The notes beneath the pieces are model-generated. The model was not told the DNA's origin. It searched no databases and saw only the letters and a list, made by a program, of their open reading frames with translations. Both the position numbers and the translations under genes were made by a program. From the NCBI GenBank assembly GCA_963676345.2, contig CAXXTS010000002.1:992001-1056000 (forward strand): a DNA stretch of 64,000 nt, in the 5' to 3' direction. Positions 25,106 through 34,432 of the stretch are shown one piece after another. Position 1 is the stretch's first letter. Each line of letters starts with the position of its first letter. The DNA is from G963665925 sp963676345 (GTDB taxonomy: Bacteria; Bacillota; Clostridia; Peptostreptococcales; Acidaminobacteraceae).

Positions 25106-26152
25106 ATGTTACTACCCATTGATTACGAAAAACTGGATGATCGAAAGTGTCTTTTCATTGACGTTCGAACGCCTGCAGAATATGAAGCGTCCACAATAGA
25201 TGGCGCTATTAACCTTGCGCTATTTACAAATGAAGAACGCAAAGTCATCGGAACAATGTACAAGCACGATTCACCTGATGAAGCAAAACATCACGGTGTT
25301 GAAATTGTGTCAAAGAAACTACCAGAACTCTACAGGCAAATTTCAGAGCTGAAAAAAAGCTCTGGAAAACGTATTGTTTTCTTTTGCGCTCGCGGTGGAA
25401 TGCGAAGTACATCTATCGCACTCTTGCTCAACGGTCTTGGTGAAAACGTATACTATTTGAAAGACGGCTACAAAGGCTATCGCCGCGCTGTTGTCAAAGG
25501 CACTAAAACACTTAATGATGAAGTGACTTATATTGTCTTGCACGGTCGTACAGGGGTTGGAAAAACCAAGATACTGGATATTCTCACTGAACGGGGACTC
25601 GATGTGCTTGACTTAGAAGGGGCTGCCAACCACAGAGGTTCTCTGCTTGGTGGTGTAGGTCTTGGCGGCCAGCCCACAACAAAAGCTTTTGAGTCAACGA
25701 TTTATCATACGCTCAAAAATAGGAAATCAAATTATATTTTTGTTGAAGCTGAAAGCAAACGGATCGGTAAGCTCTTTGTACCTGGTTGTATTAAAGACCA
25801 TATGACGGAGGGACATCAGATTCTCATAGACGCTGATGTGACCTTTAGAGCCAAGCATCTTACTTCTGAATACACAGGCCTTGAACCGGGGAATGCTGAG
25901 CTTCTAAATGCCATTGACCGAATTCGACGCTATATGGGCAACGAGCCTGTTGATGCCCTACAAACCCTTGTAAAGGAAGGCCAGTTTGAAGCTGTCGCTA
26001 AAGAACTCATGGTCAACTACTATGACCCGATGTATGATCACAGCATTAAGCAATATGATTTTGAAAAGACCATTGATGTGACATCTTTTGAAGATGCTGC
26101 CCAGCAGCTGGAGACTTGGCTTGATAAGTTGAAACGCCTAAATGAAGAATAG
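25106..26152 (+). CDS. mnmH: tRNA 2-selenouridine/geranyl-2-thiouridine synthase
   Basis: MnmH (SelU) replaces sulphur by selenium at U34 of certain tRNAs using selenophosphate. The N-terminal rhodanese domain carries the active Cys94 in FFCARGGMRS, and the P-loop GRTGVGKT is at 147-154. Length 348 residues is typical. Its presence implies a selenophosphate supply (SelD) elsewhere in the genome. It has its own promoter-like sequence and terminator. GGAGG precedes the ATG at 25106. Confidence 0.93.
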   Translation: MLLPIDYEKLDDRKCLFIDVRTPAEYEASTIDGAINLALFTNEERKVIGTMYKHDSPDEAKHHGVEIVSKKLPELYRQISELKKSSGKRIVFFCARGGMRSTSIALLLNGLGENVYYLKDGYKGYRRAVVKGTKTLNDEVTYIVLHGRTGVGKTKILDILTERGLDVLDLEGAANHRGSLLGGVGLGGQPTTKAFESTIYHTLKNRKSNYIFVEAESKRIGKLFVPGCIKDHMTEGHQILIDADVTFRAKHLTSEYTGLEPGNAELLNAIDRIRRYMGNEPVDALQTLVKEGQFEAVAKELMVNYYDPMYDHSIKQYDFEKTIDVTSFEDAAQQLETWLDKLKRLNEE

Positions 26153-26172
26153 AATCAACCGTATTATATAGA

Positions 26173-26207
26173 AAGACAGGCCTCTTCATAAGGAAGATGC
26201 CTGTCTT
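26173..26207 (+). terminator. Terminator of mnmH
   Basis: AAGACAGG and CCTGTCTT with an inner TCTTC/GAAGA pairing form a hairpin 21 bases after the stop; the following tract is TTATATTTCTT, a weak T-run. Confidence 0.65.
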
Positions 26208-26284
26208 ATATTTCTTAATTATACTTTTTTATTTTAAGGAGTAAGTAATATTGAATTGCTTAGAAGGTTTATTATGAACTCATT

Positions 26285-27202
26285 TTAGTTTTCTTGAAAA
26301 GATTGCTGAATCTCTTTAATTGCTTTAAATCCGTTATTTTCCATATATGCATCTATTCCACGCTTCACATCCAGCGTAGCTGTCGGATTGGTAAAATTCG
26401 CTGCCCCAACTGCTACTGCTGTTGCTCCGGCAAGAAGAAACTCCAGTGCATCTTCAGCACAGCTGATTCCACCCATACCTATAATTGGAATATTAACCGC
26501 TTTAGCAACCTGATATACCATTCTTACTGCAACTGGTTTTATACCCGGTCCTGAATAGCCGCCCACGTTATTGGCGAGTACAGGTTTCTTTCTGTTAATA
26601 TCGATGCGCATTCCCAGCAATGTATTAATCATAGAAATTGCATCCGCACCACCACGTTCTACTGCACAAGCAATAGCAGTAATATCCGTAACATTTGGTG
26701 ATAATTTAACAATCAAAGGATGCTTGGAAACCTTCTTTACTTCCCGTGTCACCTTCTCTGCCATTTCTGGATCTGTACCAAAGGCAACTCCGCCTTCTTT
26801 GACATTGGGACATGAAATATTGAGCTCAATCATATCGATATCTGCATCATTTAGCTTTCGTGTTACATCGCAGTACTCTTCAATCGTTCTACCGGCAATA
26901 TTTACAATTATTTTCGTATCATATTGTCTCAAAAATGGCACCGCATGTTCAATAAAATGGTCTGCTCCTGGATTTTGAAGCCCAACACTGTTGAGCATGC
27001 CACCATAAGTCTCAGCAATTCGCGGTGCAGGATTTCCATTCCACGGTTCACTCGCCACGCCTTTTACAACAACTGCACCCAGTTCACTCAAATCCATAAA
27101 TGCACTGTATTCTTCTCCGGCTCCAAATGTTCCCGATGCTGTCATGACTGGATTCTTAAATTCCACCCCTGCAATATTAACCTTTAATCTTGAAGACTTC
27201 AT
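26285..27202 (-). CDS. pyrD: Dihydroorotate dehydrogenase B, catalytic subunit
   Basis: Class 1B dihydroorotate dehydrogenase oxidises dihydroorotate to orotate with FMN and passes electrons to PyrK. Visible features are NPVMTASGTFGAG (FMN site), GMLNSVGLQNPGA, the catalytic-Cys loop NISCPNVKEGG and the C-terminal phosphate site IIGMGGI...AVAVGAANF. Length is 305 residues from the ATG at 27202, which has AAGGAGGT 8 bases upstream. The start overlaps the pyrK stop. It is the last gene of pyrC-pyrK-pyrD. Confidence 0.96.
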   Translation of the reverse strand: MKSSRLKVNIAGVEFKNPVMTASGTFGAGEEYSAFMDLSELGAVVVKGVASEPWNGNPAPRIAETYGGMLNSVGLQNPGADHFIEHAVPFLRQYDTKIIVNIAGRTIEEYCDVTRKLNDADIDMIELNISCPNVKEGGVAFGTDPEMAEKVTREVKKVSKHPLIVKLSPNVTDITAIACAVERGGADAISMINTLLGMRIDINRKKPVLANNVGGYSGPGIKPVAVRMVYQVAKAVNIPIIGMGGISCAEDALEFLLAGATAVAVGAANFTNPTATLDVKRGIDAYMENNGFKAIKEIQQSFQEN

Positions 27203-27983
27203 CAAACAGTACCTCCTTGGAATCGAATACAGGGCCATCTTTACATACTTTTTTATAAGTCCACCCTTGCTGAGTCTGATCCTTAATTTTAACTACACAA
27301 CCTACACATGAGCCAATGCCACAGCCCATTCGCTCTTCTAAAGAGATTTGAGTTGGAATACTTTTGTCTTCTGCCCAACCCTTAAGTGCCCTTAGCATTG
27401 GCTTTGGTCCACATGAGTATATGGCATCAGCATGCGCCTGTACCTTATTCATCAACTCAATTACGTTTCCTTTGAATCCTGCTGCACCATCATCGGTTGC
27501 AATATGGACAGTCGCATACTTCTCCAGCTCTTCTATCAAATACGGTTCTGATCTGAACCCAACAAATGCTGTAATTTTCCCCGGCAAACGCTTTGCAAGT
27601 TCAACCATCGGTGGTGTTCCTACACCTCCTGAAACCAAAATACTGTGCTGTGCACTTTCGTTAAGGTCGAATCCATTGCCAAGCGGTCCTAGAACCCTAA
27701 CTGTTTCCCCAGATTTAACCCCAGCCAGCTCTTTCGTACCTTTTCCAACAACCGCATAGACAATTGTCACAAGACCACTTGCACCGTCTACCTCGCAAAT
27801 GCTGATAGGACGCGGCAAAAGCAATGCTTTAGATTTACAATAAATATTAATAAACTGACCTGGCTTTGTCTCTTTCGCAATTTCTGGTTCGCTAAAAGAC
27901 ATTTGATAAATGCCCTTGGCGATTTCTCTATTTTCTTTAACAATGGCTTCAACCACTCTTTTATTTACATTTTCTACGCACAT
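27177..27983 (-). CDS. pyrK: Dihydroorotate dehydrogenase B, electron transfer subunit
   Basis: PyrK is the FAD/2Fe-2S partner that links PyrD to NAD+. The FAD motif LLLPRPISICEV, the NAD-site segment ILVSGGVGTPPMVELAK and the cysteine-rich C-terminal [2Fe-2S] loop (RMGCGIGSCVGCVVK, with a later Cys) are present. Length 268 residues. GGAGG lies 7 bases before the ATG at 27983, and the gene overlaps the pyrC end by 10 bases and pyrD start by 26, indicating tight coupling. Confidence 0.95.
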   Translation of the reverse strand: MCVENVNKRVVEAIVKENREIAKGIYQMSFSEPEIAKETKPGQFINIYCKSKALLLPRPISICEVDGASGLVTIVYAVVGKGTKELAGVKSGETVRVLGPLGNGFDLNESAQHSILVSGGVGTPPMVELAKRLPGKITAFVGFRSEPYLIEELEKYATVHIATDDGAAGFKGNVIELMNKVQAHADAIYSCGPKPMLRALKGWAEDKSIPTQISLEERMGCGIGSCVGCVVKIKDQTQQGWTYKKVCKDGPVFDSKEVLFDEVFKIKG

Positions 27984-29263
27984 GTCCAGTCCTCCTCAGC
28001 ATACGCGATATTTCCGCCAACAATTGTCATCATTGCTTTGCCTTTAAGACGCATTCCTACAAATGGTGTGTTCACGCCTTTGGAAAAAAAGCATTCCGGT
28101 TTAACCGTCCACATGCGCTCTGTGTCAACCACTACAACATCGGCGTCACTACCTATCTTCAAATGGCCTTTATCTATTCCAAGTATTTGGGCAGGTCTTG
28201 TACTCATTTTTTCAACAACTTCACTCAAATTTAGTACTCCTGAGTGATAGAGTTCTGTCAAAGCAAGTCCTAAAGCAGTTTCCAGCCCAACAATTCCATT
28301 TGCAGACTTTATGAGATCCAGCGCCTTGTCTTCTAGCGTGTGTGGTGCATGATCTGTAGCAATGACGTCAATAATGCCTGATTGAAGACCTGCTTTTAAA
28401 GCCTCTACATCTTGCCGGCGTCGCAGTGGCGGACTCATTTTTGCATTTGTACCTTGAGTTTTAATGGCATCTTGAGTCAATGTAAAGTGATGCGGTGCAG
28501 CCTCACAGGTAATTTGGACACCGCGCTGTTTCGCCTCTTTGACTATTTCAAGACCACGTTTTGAAGATATATGCTGAATATGCACCTTTGCCCCAGTTTT
28601 CTCTGCAAGAAAAGCGTCTCGTAGAATCATGATTTCTTCTGTCATTGCAGGGATACCCTCTAAACCATAGGCCTTTGAGATTTCTCCCATATTAATTGAG
28701 CGGTCAAACATAAGTTTCGGATCTTCGCAGTGACACCCGACAACCAGCCCAAGTCGCTTTGCTTCTTTAAGCGCTCTGAGCATAACCTCACTGTTTTCAA
28801 CACTCTTTCCATCGTCCGTGATACCCACAATACCAGCTCTAAGCATAGCTTCATAGGGCGAGAGCACTTTACCATTCAGCCCCCTTGTAATACTGCCCAT
28901 CATGAATACATTACACACTGCTTTTTCGGACTGTTTTTGTACAAGTGACATCGTCTGAACTGTGTCAATAACCGGATTGGTATTCGGCATGCAAACCACA
29001 CTCGTAAATCCACCTGCCACAGCCGCTCTAGCCCCTGTTTCGATTGTCTCTTTATGTTCAAATCCCGGCTCCCTGAAATGAACATGCATATCAATTAATC
29101 CCGGCAATACATACTTGCCCCGCGCGTCTACAACTTTTGCATCACTCGAGTCTATATGTTTCTCTAATTTTTTTATTTTTCCATTTTCGATGAGTATGTC
29201 ATTCAATCCATCTAAATTCTGAGATGGATCTATAACCCAACCACCTTTAACTACAATTTTCAT
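27974..29263 (-). CDS. pyrC: Dihydroorotase
   Basis: Cyclises N-carbamoyl-aspartate to dihydroorotate. The metal motif DMHVHFREPG, the bridging-lysine region, the His motifs (GCHCEDP, HIQHIS) and the Asp motif IATDHAPHT of the class I amidohydrolase fold are present; 429 residues. The ATG at 29263 follows GTGAGGT. pyrB (aspartate carbamoyltransferase) is not in this window. Directly upstream lies an M20 amidohydrolase and TRAP transporter for what may be a ureido acid, which is an interesting neighbour for this enzyme. Confidence 0.96.
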   Translation of the reverse strand: MKIVVKGGWVIDPSQNLDGLNDILIENGKIKKLEKHIDSSDAKVVDARGKYVLPGLIDMHVHFREPGFEHKETIETGARAAVAGGFTSVVCMPNTNPVIDTVQTMSLVQKQSEKAVCNVFMMGSITRGLNGKVLSPYEAMLRAGIVGITDDGKSVENSEVMLRALKEAKRLGLVVGCHCEDPKLMFDRSINMGEISKAYGLEGIPAMTEEIMILRDAFLAEKTGAKVHIQHISSKRGLEIVKEAKQRGVQITCEAAPHHFTLTQDAIKTQGTNAKMSPPLRRRQDVEALKAGLQSGIIDVIATDHAPHTLEDKALDLIKSANGIVGLETALGLALTELYHSGVLNLSEVVEKMSTRPAQILGIDKGHLKIGSDADVVVVDTERMWTVKPECFFSKGVNTPFVGMRLKGKAMMTIVGGNIAYAEEDWTCA

Positions 29264-29362
29264 ATATACCTCACTTAAAATTGCAAATCTCACGATAGCC
29301 ATCTGGTTGATTTATATGCTATAATGAGAATAACCATTATTTTGCTTTTGAGCACTCTGCTC

Positions 29363-30601
29363 TTAGGCATTTTTTTTTGCCAGTCTTGCCAGCGTTTTAT
29401 ATAATATTTTTAACCCATTCTCTAAATCGTGTTGATTAACAGCCTCGTTCTTGTTATGACTGATTCCTTTTATACAGGGAATGAAAATCAAGGCCGATGG
29501 TACAATTTTCGCCAAATTCATAGTGTCATGTCCGGCACCGCTCAACATGAACTCATAACTTAGACCCAGCGATTCGCACTCCTGTTGAATTTTATACTGT
29601 ACTTCCTTATCTAAAATTACAGGCTTTTCCTGACTAATAATTTCTATTGTATAATCAGTATTCTCTCTATCACAAATACACTTTGTCTGTTCAGTAATGT
29701 AATTGAATGTCCTAAGTATGCTGTGTGTATCAACACCCCTTATATCAATTGAAATCACGGCCTGACCAGGAACGACATTCATAGCGCCTGGATAAACTTC
29801 GCAGTTTCCAACTGTTGCCACGGTTTTATACTGCGACTCCTCTCTGCCCTTTTTCTCAACTTCAATTATAATTTTTGAAGCCGTTGTCAGTGCGTCGCGC
29901 CGCATATCCATAGGACAACTCCCAGAGTGCGCTTCTTCACCAATCAACTTAATACGCATTCTGCTTGGCGCTGCGATAGCTTCAACAATGCCAACATCTC
30001 GATTCTTTCTTTCAAGAATCGGCCCTTGCTCAATGTGCAGTTCCACAAAAGCTTTAACTGTTTCTGGCGTCACTAGAGACATTTTTTGACGCATGAGGCC
30101 GCGTTCTGATAGAGCATCATAAATAGATTGCCCTTGCTTGTCTTTATAAAACTGCAGTTCTTCCAGCTTAAGACGATTTGTTATGATTTTGCTGCCTACT
30201 GTCGAGATATTGAAGCGACTGGATTCCTCAATACTGAATACTATGATTTCTATTGGATGTTCATGTTCGACTCGATTGTCAATCAGCATTTCCACTGCTT
30301 CAATAGCAGCTATCACACCCAGTGTTCCATCATAAGCACCACCGCCAGGTACTGTATCCAAGTGTGAACCCACTAGAACCGACGGCAATGATGCATCGGT
30401 CCCGTTCTTCCTTGCAATGATGTTCCCCACCTGATCTAGTCTAACTTCCAATCCTAACGTTTCCAAGTAATTCAGTACTATTTCACGTGCTTTAAAATCA
30501 GCGTCTGTTAAAGCCAAGCGTGTAATGCCTGAGTCCGCCTCATACCCTACAGCATTTACACGCTCTAACTTTTCAACAAATCTTGATATATCTACATTCA
30601 T
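29363..30601 (-). CDS. M20-family Zn amidohydrolase (hydantoinase/carbamoylase type)
   Basis: A 412-residue enzyme of the family containing allantoate amidohydrolase, beta-ureidopropionase and N-carbamoyl-L-amino-acid hydrolase. The metal motifs are GSHLDTVPGGGAYDG and IEESSRF, the family marker is ELHIEQGPILE, and the late His motif is SGAGHDTMNLA. It hydrolyses a ureido or amido bond; the exact substrate is not told by sequence. It is the last gene of a dctP-dctQ-dctM-hydrolase unit, so its substrate is probably imported by that TRAP system. Confidence 0.88.
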   Translation of the reverse strand: MNVDISRFVEKLERVNAVGYEADSGITRLALTDADFKAREIVLNYLETLGLEVRLDQVGNIIARKNGTDASLPSVLVGSHLDTVPGGGAYDGTLGVIAAIEAVEMLIDNRVEHEHPIEIIVFSIEESSRFNISTVGSKIITNRLKLEELQFYKDKQGQSIYDALSERGLMRQKMSLVTPETVKAFVELHIEQGPILERKNRDVGIVEAIAAPSRMRIKLIGEEAHSGSCPMDMRRDALTTASKIIIEVEKKGREESQYKTVATVGNCEVYPGAMNVVPGQAVISIDIRGVDTHSILRTFNYITEQTKCICDRENTDYTIEIISQEKPVILDKEVQYKIQQECESLGLSYEFMLSGAGHDTMNLAKIVPSALIFIPCIKGISHNKNEAVNQHDLENGLKILYKTLARLAKKNA

Positions 30602-30615
30602 AAAAACCTCTCAGT

Positions 30616-31893
30616 CTAGCCGTAAATCAATCGTGGAAGCAACAGGGAAATGCCTGGTACATATGTGATAAGTAGCAGCCCTGCAATACTTACAAATACG
30701 AAAATAACTGCTGCTGGAATGATTTTTGAAATTGAAACCCCAGTCACACTATTGGCCACAAAAAGATTCAGGCCAAATGGCGGTGTAAAGTTTCCAATGG
30801 ATAGATTGGCAACCATAACGATACCCAAATGTACTGGATCTATGCCCATACTCGTCGCAATTGGAAATAGAAGTGGTGCCAAAATAATAATCGCTGCAAC
30901 GCCATCCATAAACATCCCGACAATCAGCAGTACCACATTGATAATGAGAAGGAATACAACCGGAGATGTTACGTTCTGGAGAATACCGGATGTTAGGGCC
31001 TGCGGAACACGTGCCACTGTAAGGAACCATCCGAATGTCTGCGCGCCAGCTACAAGAATCAACACTTGTGCACAGGTTGTGGCTGAATCGATGCATATGT
31101 CTGCCAGCTTCTTAAGGTCAATTTCCTTATAGATAAATACGCCTACGAAAATAGCATAAACTGCAGATATCCCTGCCGATTCTGTCGGTGTAAAAATACC
31201 AAAGTAAATTCCACCAAGAATAATTACAGGTACAGCCAGTGACCAAGCCGCATCTTTTATGTTCACAAGCACTTCTGACACTGTGGCTTTTCCATCTACT
31301 GCGAGTTCATGCTTTCTCGAATAGAAAAAGATATATGCCATGGTCGCAAGTCCATAAACGATCCCTGCGCCAATGCCCGCCATGAAAAGCTCACCTACGG
31401 AAGTGCCTGTCGTTGTCGCATAAATTATCAGCGTAATACTCGGTGGTATGAGCAGTGCAACCGAGCCAGAAGATGTAATGAGTCCCAGTGAAAAACCTTC
31501 TGGATATTTTTGCTTAATCAATTCTGGGTACAATGATTTACCCATTGCAATTACAGTCGCTGGGCTCGATCCTGATAAAGCACCAAATACCATACAGGCA
31601 AATTCTGTTGTATATGCAAGTCCACCTTTTACATTGCCAACCAAACTTCTTGTCAGTTTAAGTATACGATCAGACAAGCCTCCTACAACCATAACATTTG
31701 CAGCGAATATAAAGAACGGCATAGACATAAGTGCAAACTTATCGACACCACCAAAGGCCTTTTGAATCATAATCATAGGGGTCATATCCGTAAAGAACAG
31801 CATAACTAGAAAAACGGTTAAATTGAGTGCAATAAAAATCGGAACACTGCCCAGTAAAAGGGTTAAAAGCAATCCTATTAATACAAATATCAT
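30616..31893 (-). CDS. TRAP transporter large permease subunit (DctM-like)
   Basis: The 12-helix ion-driven transport subunit of a TRAP carrier, 425 residues. DctM signatures such as MPFFIFAANVMVVGGLSDRI and the later FTPPFGLNLFVANSVTG are seen, with hydrophobic segments throughout. Its ATG directly follows the stop codon of the small permease gene (TAG-ATG), showing tight coupling. It works with the binding protein and small permease to take up an organic acid, here probably a ureido or N-acyl compound. Confidence 0.93.
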   Translation of the reverse strand: MIFVLIGLLLTLLLGSVPIFIALNLTVFLVMLFFTDMTPMIMIQKAFGGVDKFALMSMPFFIFAANVMVVGGLSDRILKLTRSLVGNVKGGLAYTTEFACMVFGALSGSSPATVIAMGKSLYPELIKQKYPEGFSLGLITSSGSVALLIPPSITLIIYATTTGTSVGELFMAGIGAGIVYGLATMAYIFFYSRKHELAVDGKATVSEVLVNIKDAAWSLAVPVIILGGIYFGIFTPTESAGISAVYAIFVGVFIYKEIDLKKLADICIDSATTCAQVLILVAGAQTFGWFLTVARVPQALTSGILQNVTSPVVFLLIINVVLLIVGMFMDGVAAIIILAPLLFPIATSMGIDPVHLGIVMVANLSIGNFTPPFGLNLFVANSVTGVSISKIIPAAVIFVFVSIAGLLLITYVPGISLLLPRLIYG

Positions 31894-32379
31894 CTAATTC
31901 ACCCCGCCTTCTCTTAAGTATTCTTTATGAAACACCTGCAAATATATGTTCTGTACCAGTCTAAAAGACATCAGTATAAACCCGAGCGGAATTGCTGAGT
32001 AAGCAACCCACATCGGCAGTTGAAGCGCTGGTGATACCTGCCCTGTAGAAATACTAAACTGTACAAGTTTGCTGCCGTAAAATGCCATACTTCCTGTAAA
32101 GAAGAGGGCTACAATATCAATGATAATCGTCGCTACACGTTTGCTCTTTATAGGCATCATTTCATAAAAGAAGTCAATGCTTACATGTGCTTTTTTGCGT
32201 ACGCAAATACTGCTGCCGATAAATGTAATCCAAATCATCAAGTACTTCACAAGCTCTTCCGCCCAGCTTGTACCCGCTTTGAAGACATATCTCAAAATTA
32301 CATTTGTAAATACGATGAGTGTCGCTGTTAAAAGCGCAGCACCGCAAAAGTATTCTTCGATTTTGTCGAGAAGTCTCAT
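31894..32379 (-). CDS. TRAP transporter small permease subunit (DctQ-like)
   Basis: A 161-residue, four-helix membrane protein that pairs with DctM. The family traits are the RYVFKAGTSWAEELVKYLMIW segment with the paired WAEE motif, and VRKKAHVSIDFFYEMMP. It lies between the binding protein and large permease genes. GGTGA precedes the ATG at 32379. Confidence 0.92.
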   Translation of the reverse strand: MRLLDKIEEYFCGAALLTATLIVFTNVILRYVFKAGTSWAEELVKYLMIWITFIGSSICVRKKAHVSIDFFYEMMPIKSKRVATIIIDIVALFFTGSMAFYGSKLVQFSISTGQVSPALQLPMWVAYSAIPLGFILMSFRLVQNIYLQVFHKEYLREGGVN

Positions 32380-32441
32380 ATGCTTTCACCTTTCTTAGGG
32401 AGGATGAGGTTTAATGATCCCATCAAAAAACCTCGTCCATG

Positions 32442-33461
32442 TTATTCTGTTTCTTTATAAATCATGTTTAGAATTTCTTTTTTGGACTCTGAGTCCGCAA
32501 ATTTTTCATGTACCGCTTTTGAAACTTCTGCAAATGCAGTTCTCTCTTCATCTGTAAGTGCATAGATATTAATATCTGATGTTTTAATTTCATCCAGATA
32601 AGCGTTTTCCTTTTCGCTAAGCTTTTCTCTTTGGATGACTCTTGCATACTTTTCCGCTTCAACAATAATATTCTTGTTTTCTTCTGATAACTTATCGAAC
32701 CAGTTTTTATTTGCAATAAACTCATATGCAAGGAATCCGTGATTACTAATGATTAGGTTATTTTGAACTTCATAAAATTTGTTCATGGCAATAGTGGCAA
32801 TCGGATTTTCTTGACCATCTACAATCTGTTGCTGAAGCGCATTGTAAAGTTCAGCGTATTCGATTGGTACAGGGCTTGCTCCCCATGTTTCATACTGCTC
32901 AATAAGAAGTGGTGATGGCATAACACGCATTTTTACACCGTTAAAATCTTCTGGCATATGGATTTCTTTATTACTTGTTGTAAAGTTCTTGAATCCTGCA
33001 CCCCAAAAACCTAGACCCTTAAAGCCCTTAGCTTCTGACTTTTCAAGCAATAAGTCGCCCGTTTCACCATCCAGAATCTCCCACATCTTAGCTTCGTTAG
33101 GCCATATGAACGGATAATCAATTACCTGTAACTCGTCAACAAAGGGTGTCATAACGGCAATTGGCTGAATCGTCATCTCGTGTGACCCCATTTGAACGCC
33201 TTCGGCCTGCTCTCTCATTGAACCCAACTGCATAGACGGATAAATATCAACTGTCATCTGTCCCTTACTAAGCGCTTCAACCTTTTCTTTAAACGCCAGT
33301 GCACCTTCATGCTCCGCACTGTTTTCAGGTTGATTATGGCTCAGCTTGATTGAAATACTTTTTGATGCGCTGTCATCAGAAGCCCCCTGATCAGAACCAC
33401 ATCCTGCAAGTGCAAATGTTGCCAGCACAAGCATTGTTAAAAAAACAACTAGTCTTTTCAT
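32442..33461 (-). CDS. TRAP transporter substrate-binding lipoprotein (DctP-like)
   Basis: A 339-residue extracytoplasmic binding protein. The signal peptide ends in the lipobox LAGC (Cys20 region) and the mature part has the DctP pattern: KLSHNQPENSAEHEGALAFKE, then GVKMRVMPSPLLIEQYETWGASPVPI with the conserved Arg that holds the ligand carboxylate, and EYAELYNALQQQIVDGQENP. The ATG at 33461 follows GGAGGGA; an upstream ATG at 33476 overlaps that site. It is the first gene after a palindromic operator and a strong promoter. Confidence 0.93.
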   Translation of the reverse strand: MKRLVVFLTMLVLATFALAGCGSDQGASDDSASKSISIKLSHNQPENSAEHEGALAFKEKVEALSKGQMTVDIYPSMQLGSMREQAEGVQMGSHEMTIQPIAVMTPFVDELQVIDYPFIWPNEAKMWEILDGETGDLLLEKSEAKGFKGLGFWGAGFKNFTTSNKEIHMPEDFNGVKMRVMPSPLLIEQYETWGASPVPIEYAELYNALQQQIVDGQENPIATIAMNKFYEVQNNLIISNHGFLAYEFIANKNWFDKLSEENKNIIVEAEKYARVIQREKLSEKENAYLDEIKTSDINIYALTDEERTAFAEVSKAVHEKFADSESKKEILNMIYKETE

Positions 33462-33494
33462 TCTTTCCCTCCTCATAATGAAATATATTTACAA

Positions 33495-33547
33495 AAGTGT
33501 ATATTCCTCTCAGCGGAATCTTATTCCTTTGAGTGGAATATACACTT
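33495..33547. promoter_or_regulatory. 53-base palindromic operator for an IclR-type regulator
   Basis: AAGTGTATATTCC.CTCA..GGAAT is repeated in inverted form around a centre at 33521. Each half holds a TTCC-N7-GGAA dyad, the type bound by IclR-family dimers. It directly follows the -10 box of the dctP promoter, so a bound regulator would cover the start of transcription. The iclR-like gene is adjacent at 33650-34396. Confidence 0.8.
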
Positions 33548-33576
33548 ATTTTACTTATCACTTATCTTATTGTCAA
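33548..33576 (-). promoter_or_regulatory. Promoter of the TRAP transporter operon
   Basis: On the minus strand TTGACA (33576-33571), a 17-base spacer and TAAAAT (33553-33548). The start point would fall in the palindrome at 33495-33547, which argues for repression. Confidence 0.75.
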
Positions 33577-33594
33577 GAATTATCAAAAAATATG

Positions 33595-33631
33595 CATAAA
33601 AATAAGTCTCACTATTTTTAGCGAGACTTAT
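33595..33631 (-). terminator. Terminator of the iclR-like gene
   Basis: ATAAGTCTC and GAGACTTAT form a 9-bp stem with a 12-base loop, followed on the minus strand by TTTTTAT. It lies 19 bases after the stop codon at 33650. Confidence 0.8.
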
Positions 33632-33649
33632 CGATCCTATTTATTCAAT

Positions 33650-34396
33650 TCATTTCGCACTGTATCCCAAGTCATTAGAAATTTGACCTGCGCTTTGTAT
33701 AACATCTTCGATGACTGACTCATCCAAACTATTAACGCTCGTCAGTCCCGTCATCGTCAAACTCGCAACAACTTTTCCAGAATAGTCTCGAATCGGCACT
33801 GAAATAGCATTCACACCCTCTTCGAGTTCCCTGTCACAAATCGCATACCCGTCTTCTCGAACTTTCAATAATTTAGATTTCAACTCTGAGCCCTGAATAA
33901 TTGTATGTTCTGTAAAGGGTTTATAACTTTCCTGTTCGAGTAGCGCATCGATTACCTGATCGCTCTCAAATGCAATAATCGCTTGTGCTGCTGCCGCTGC
34001 ATTCAATGGCATTTCACTACCTATATTAACATAAAACTTCATGTTCGATGAAAGTTCAACCGTTTCAATACATACCACTAAGCCGTTCTGATATACACTT
34101 AAAAAAACCAACTTATCATACTTCTCACTTAATGACTTCATATGGTGAAGTGCCGTTGTTCTAATATCATAATGGTTTAACAAGTTGACTGCCAGCGTTA
34201 AAATTTTAAGACCTGCCTTATACTTCTTTGTATCAGAATCTTGAGCTACATAACCGATTTTTTTCAAAGACGAAAGCATTCTATGTACGGAACTTGGAGA
34301 GAGTTGCATTTTCTCTGAAATCTCCGAAACAGAGTGCCCATCCTTCGTATTCACTAATATATCGAGCAAATCTGAAATTCTGTCTATAATCTGCAT
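33650..34396 (-). CDS. IclR-family transcriptional regulator
   Basis: A 248-residue regulator: N-terminal winged helix-turn-helix (about 5-65: SVSEISEKMQLSPSSVHRMLSSLKKIGY) and a C-terminal GAF-like effector domain (about 75-245) with the family segment GSEMPLNAAAAAQAIIAF and CDRELEEGVNAISVPIRDYSG. IclR proteins sense small metabolites and usually control neighbouring catabolic genes. The adjacent palindrome and TRAP/M20 operon are the obvious target. It has its own promoter and terminator. Confidence 0.92.
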   Translation of the reverse strand: MQIIDRISDLLDILVNTKDGHSVSEISEKMQLSPSSVHRMLSSLKKIGYVAQDSDTKKYKAGLKILTLAVNLLNHYDIRTTALHHMKSLSEKYDKLVFLSVYQNGLVVCIETVELSSNMKFYVNIGSEMPLNAAAAAQAIIAFESDQVIDALLEQESYKPFTEHTIIQGSELKSKLLKVREDGYAICDRELEEGVNAISVPIRDYSGKVVASLTMTGLTSVNSLDESVIEDVIQSAGQISNDLGYSAK

Positions 34397-34432
34397 ATTT
34401 CACCGTTCCCCATTTACATAGTTATCACTATA

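Noticed and set aside
26226..26275. Very short frame after AAGGAG downstream of mnmH
   Set aside because: It would encode only eight residues from a TTG codon, with no sign of conservation.
29300..29345. Fur-like dyad (ATAATG...CATTAT) upstream of pyrC
   Set aside because: The symmetry is poor beyond six bases and there is no iron gene here; AT-rich chance similarity is more likely.
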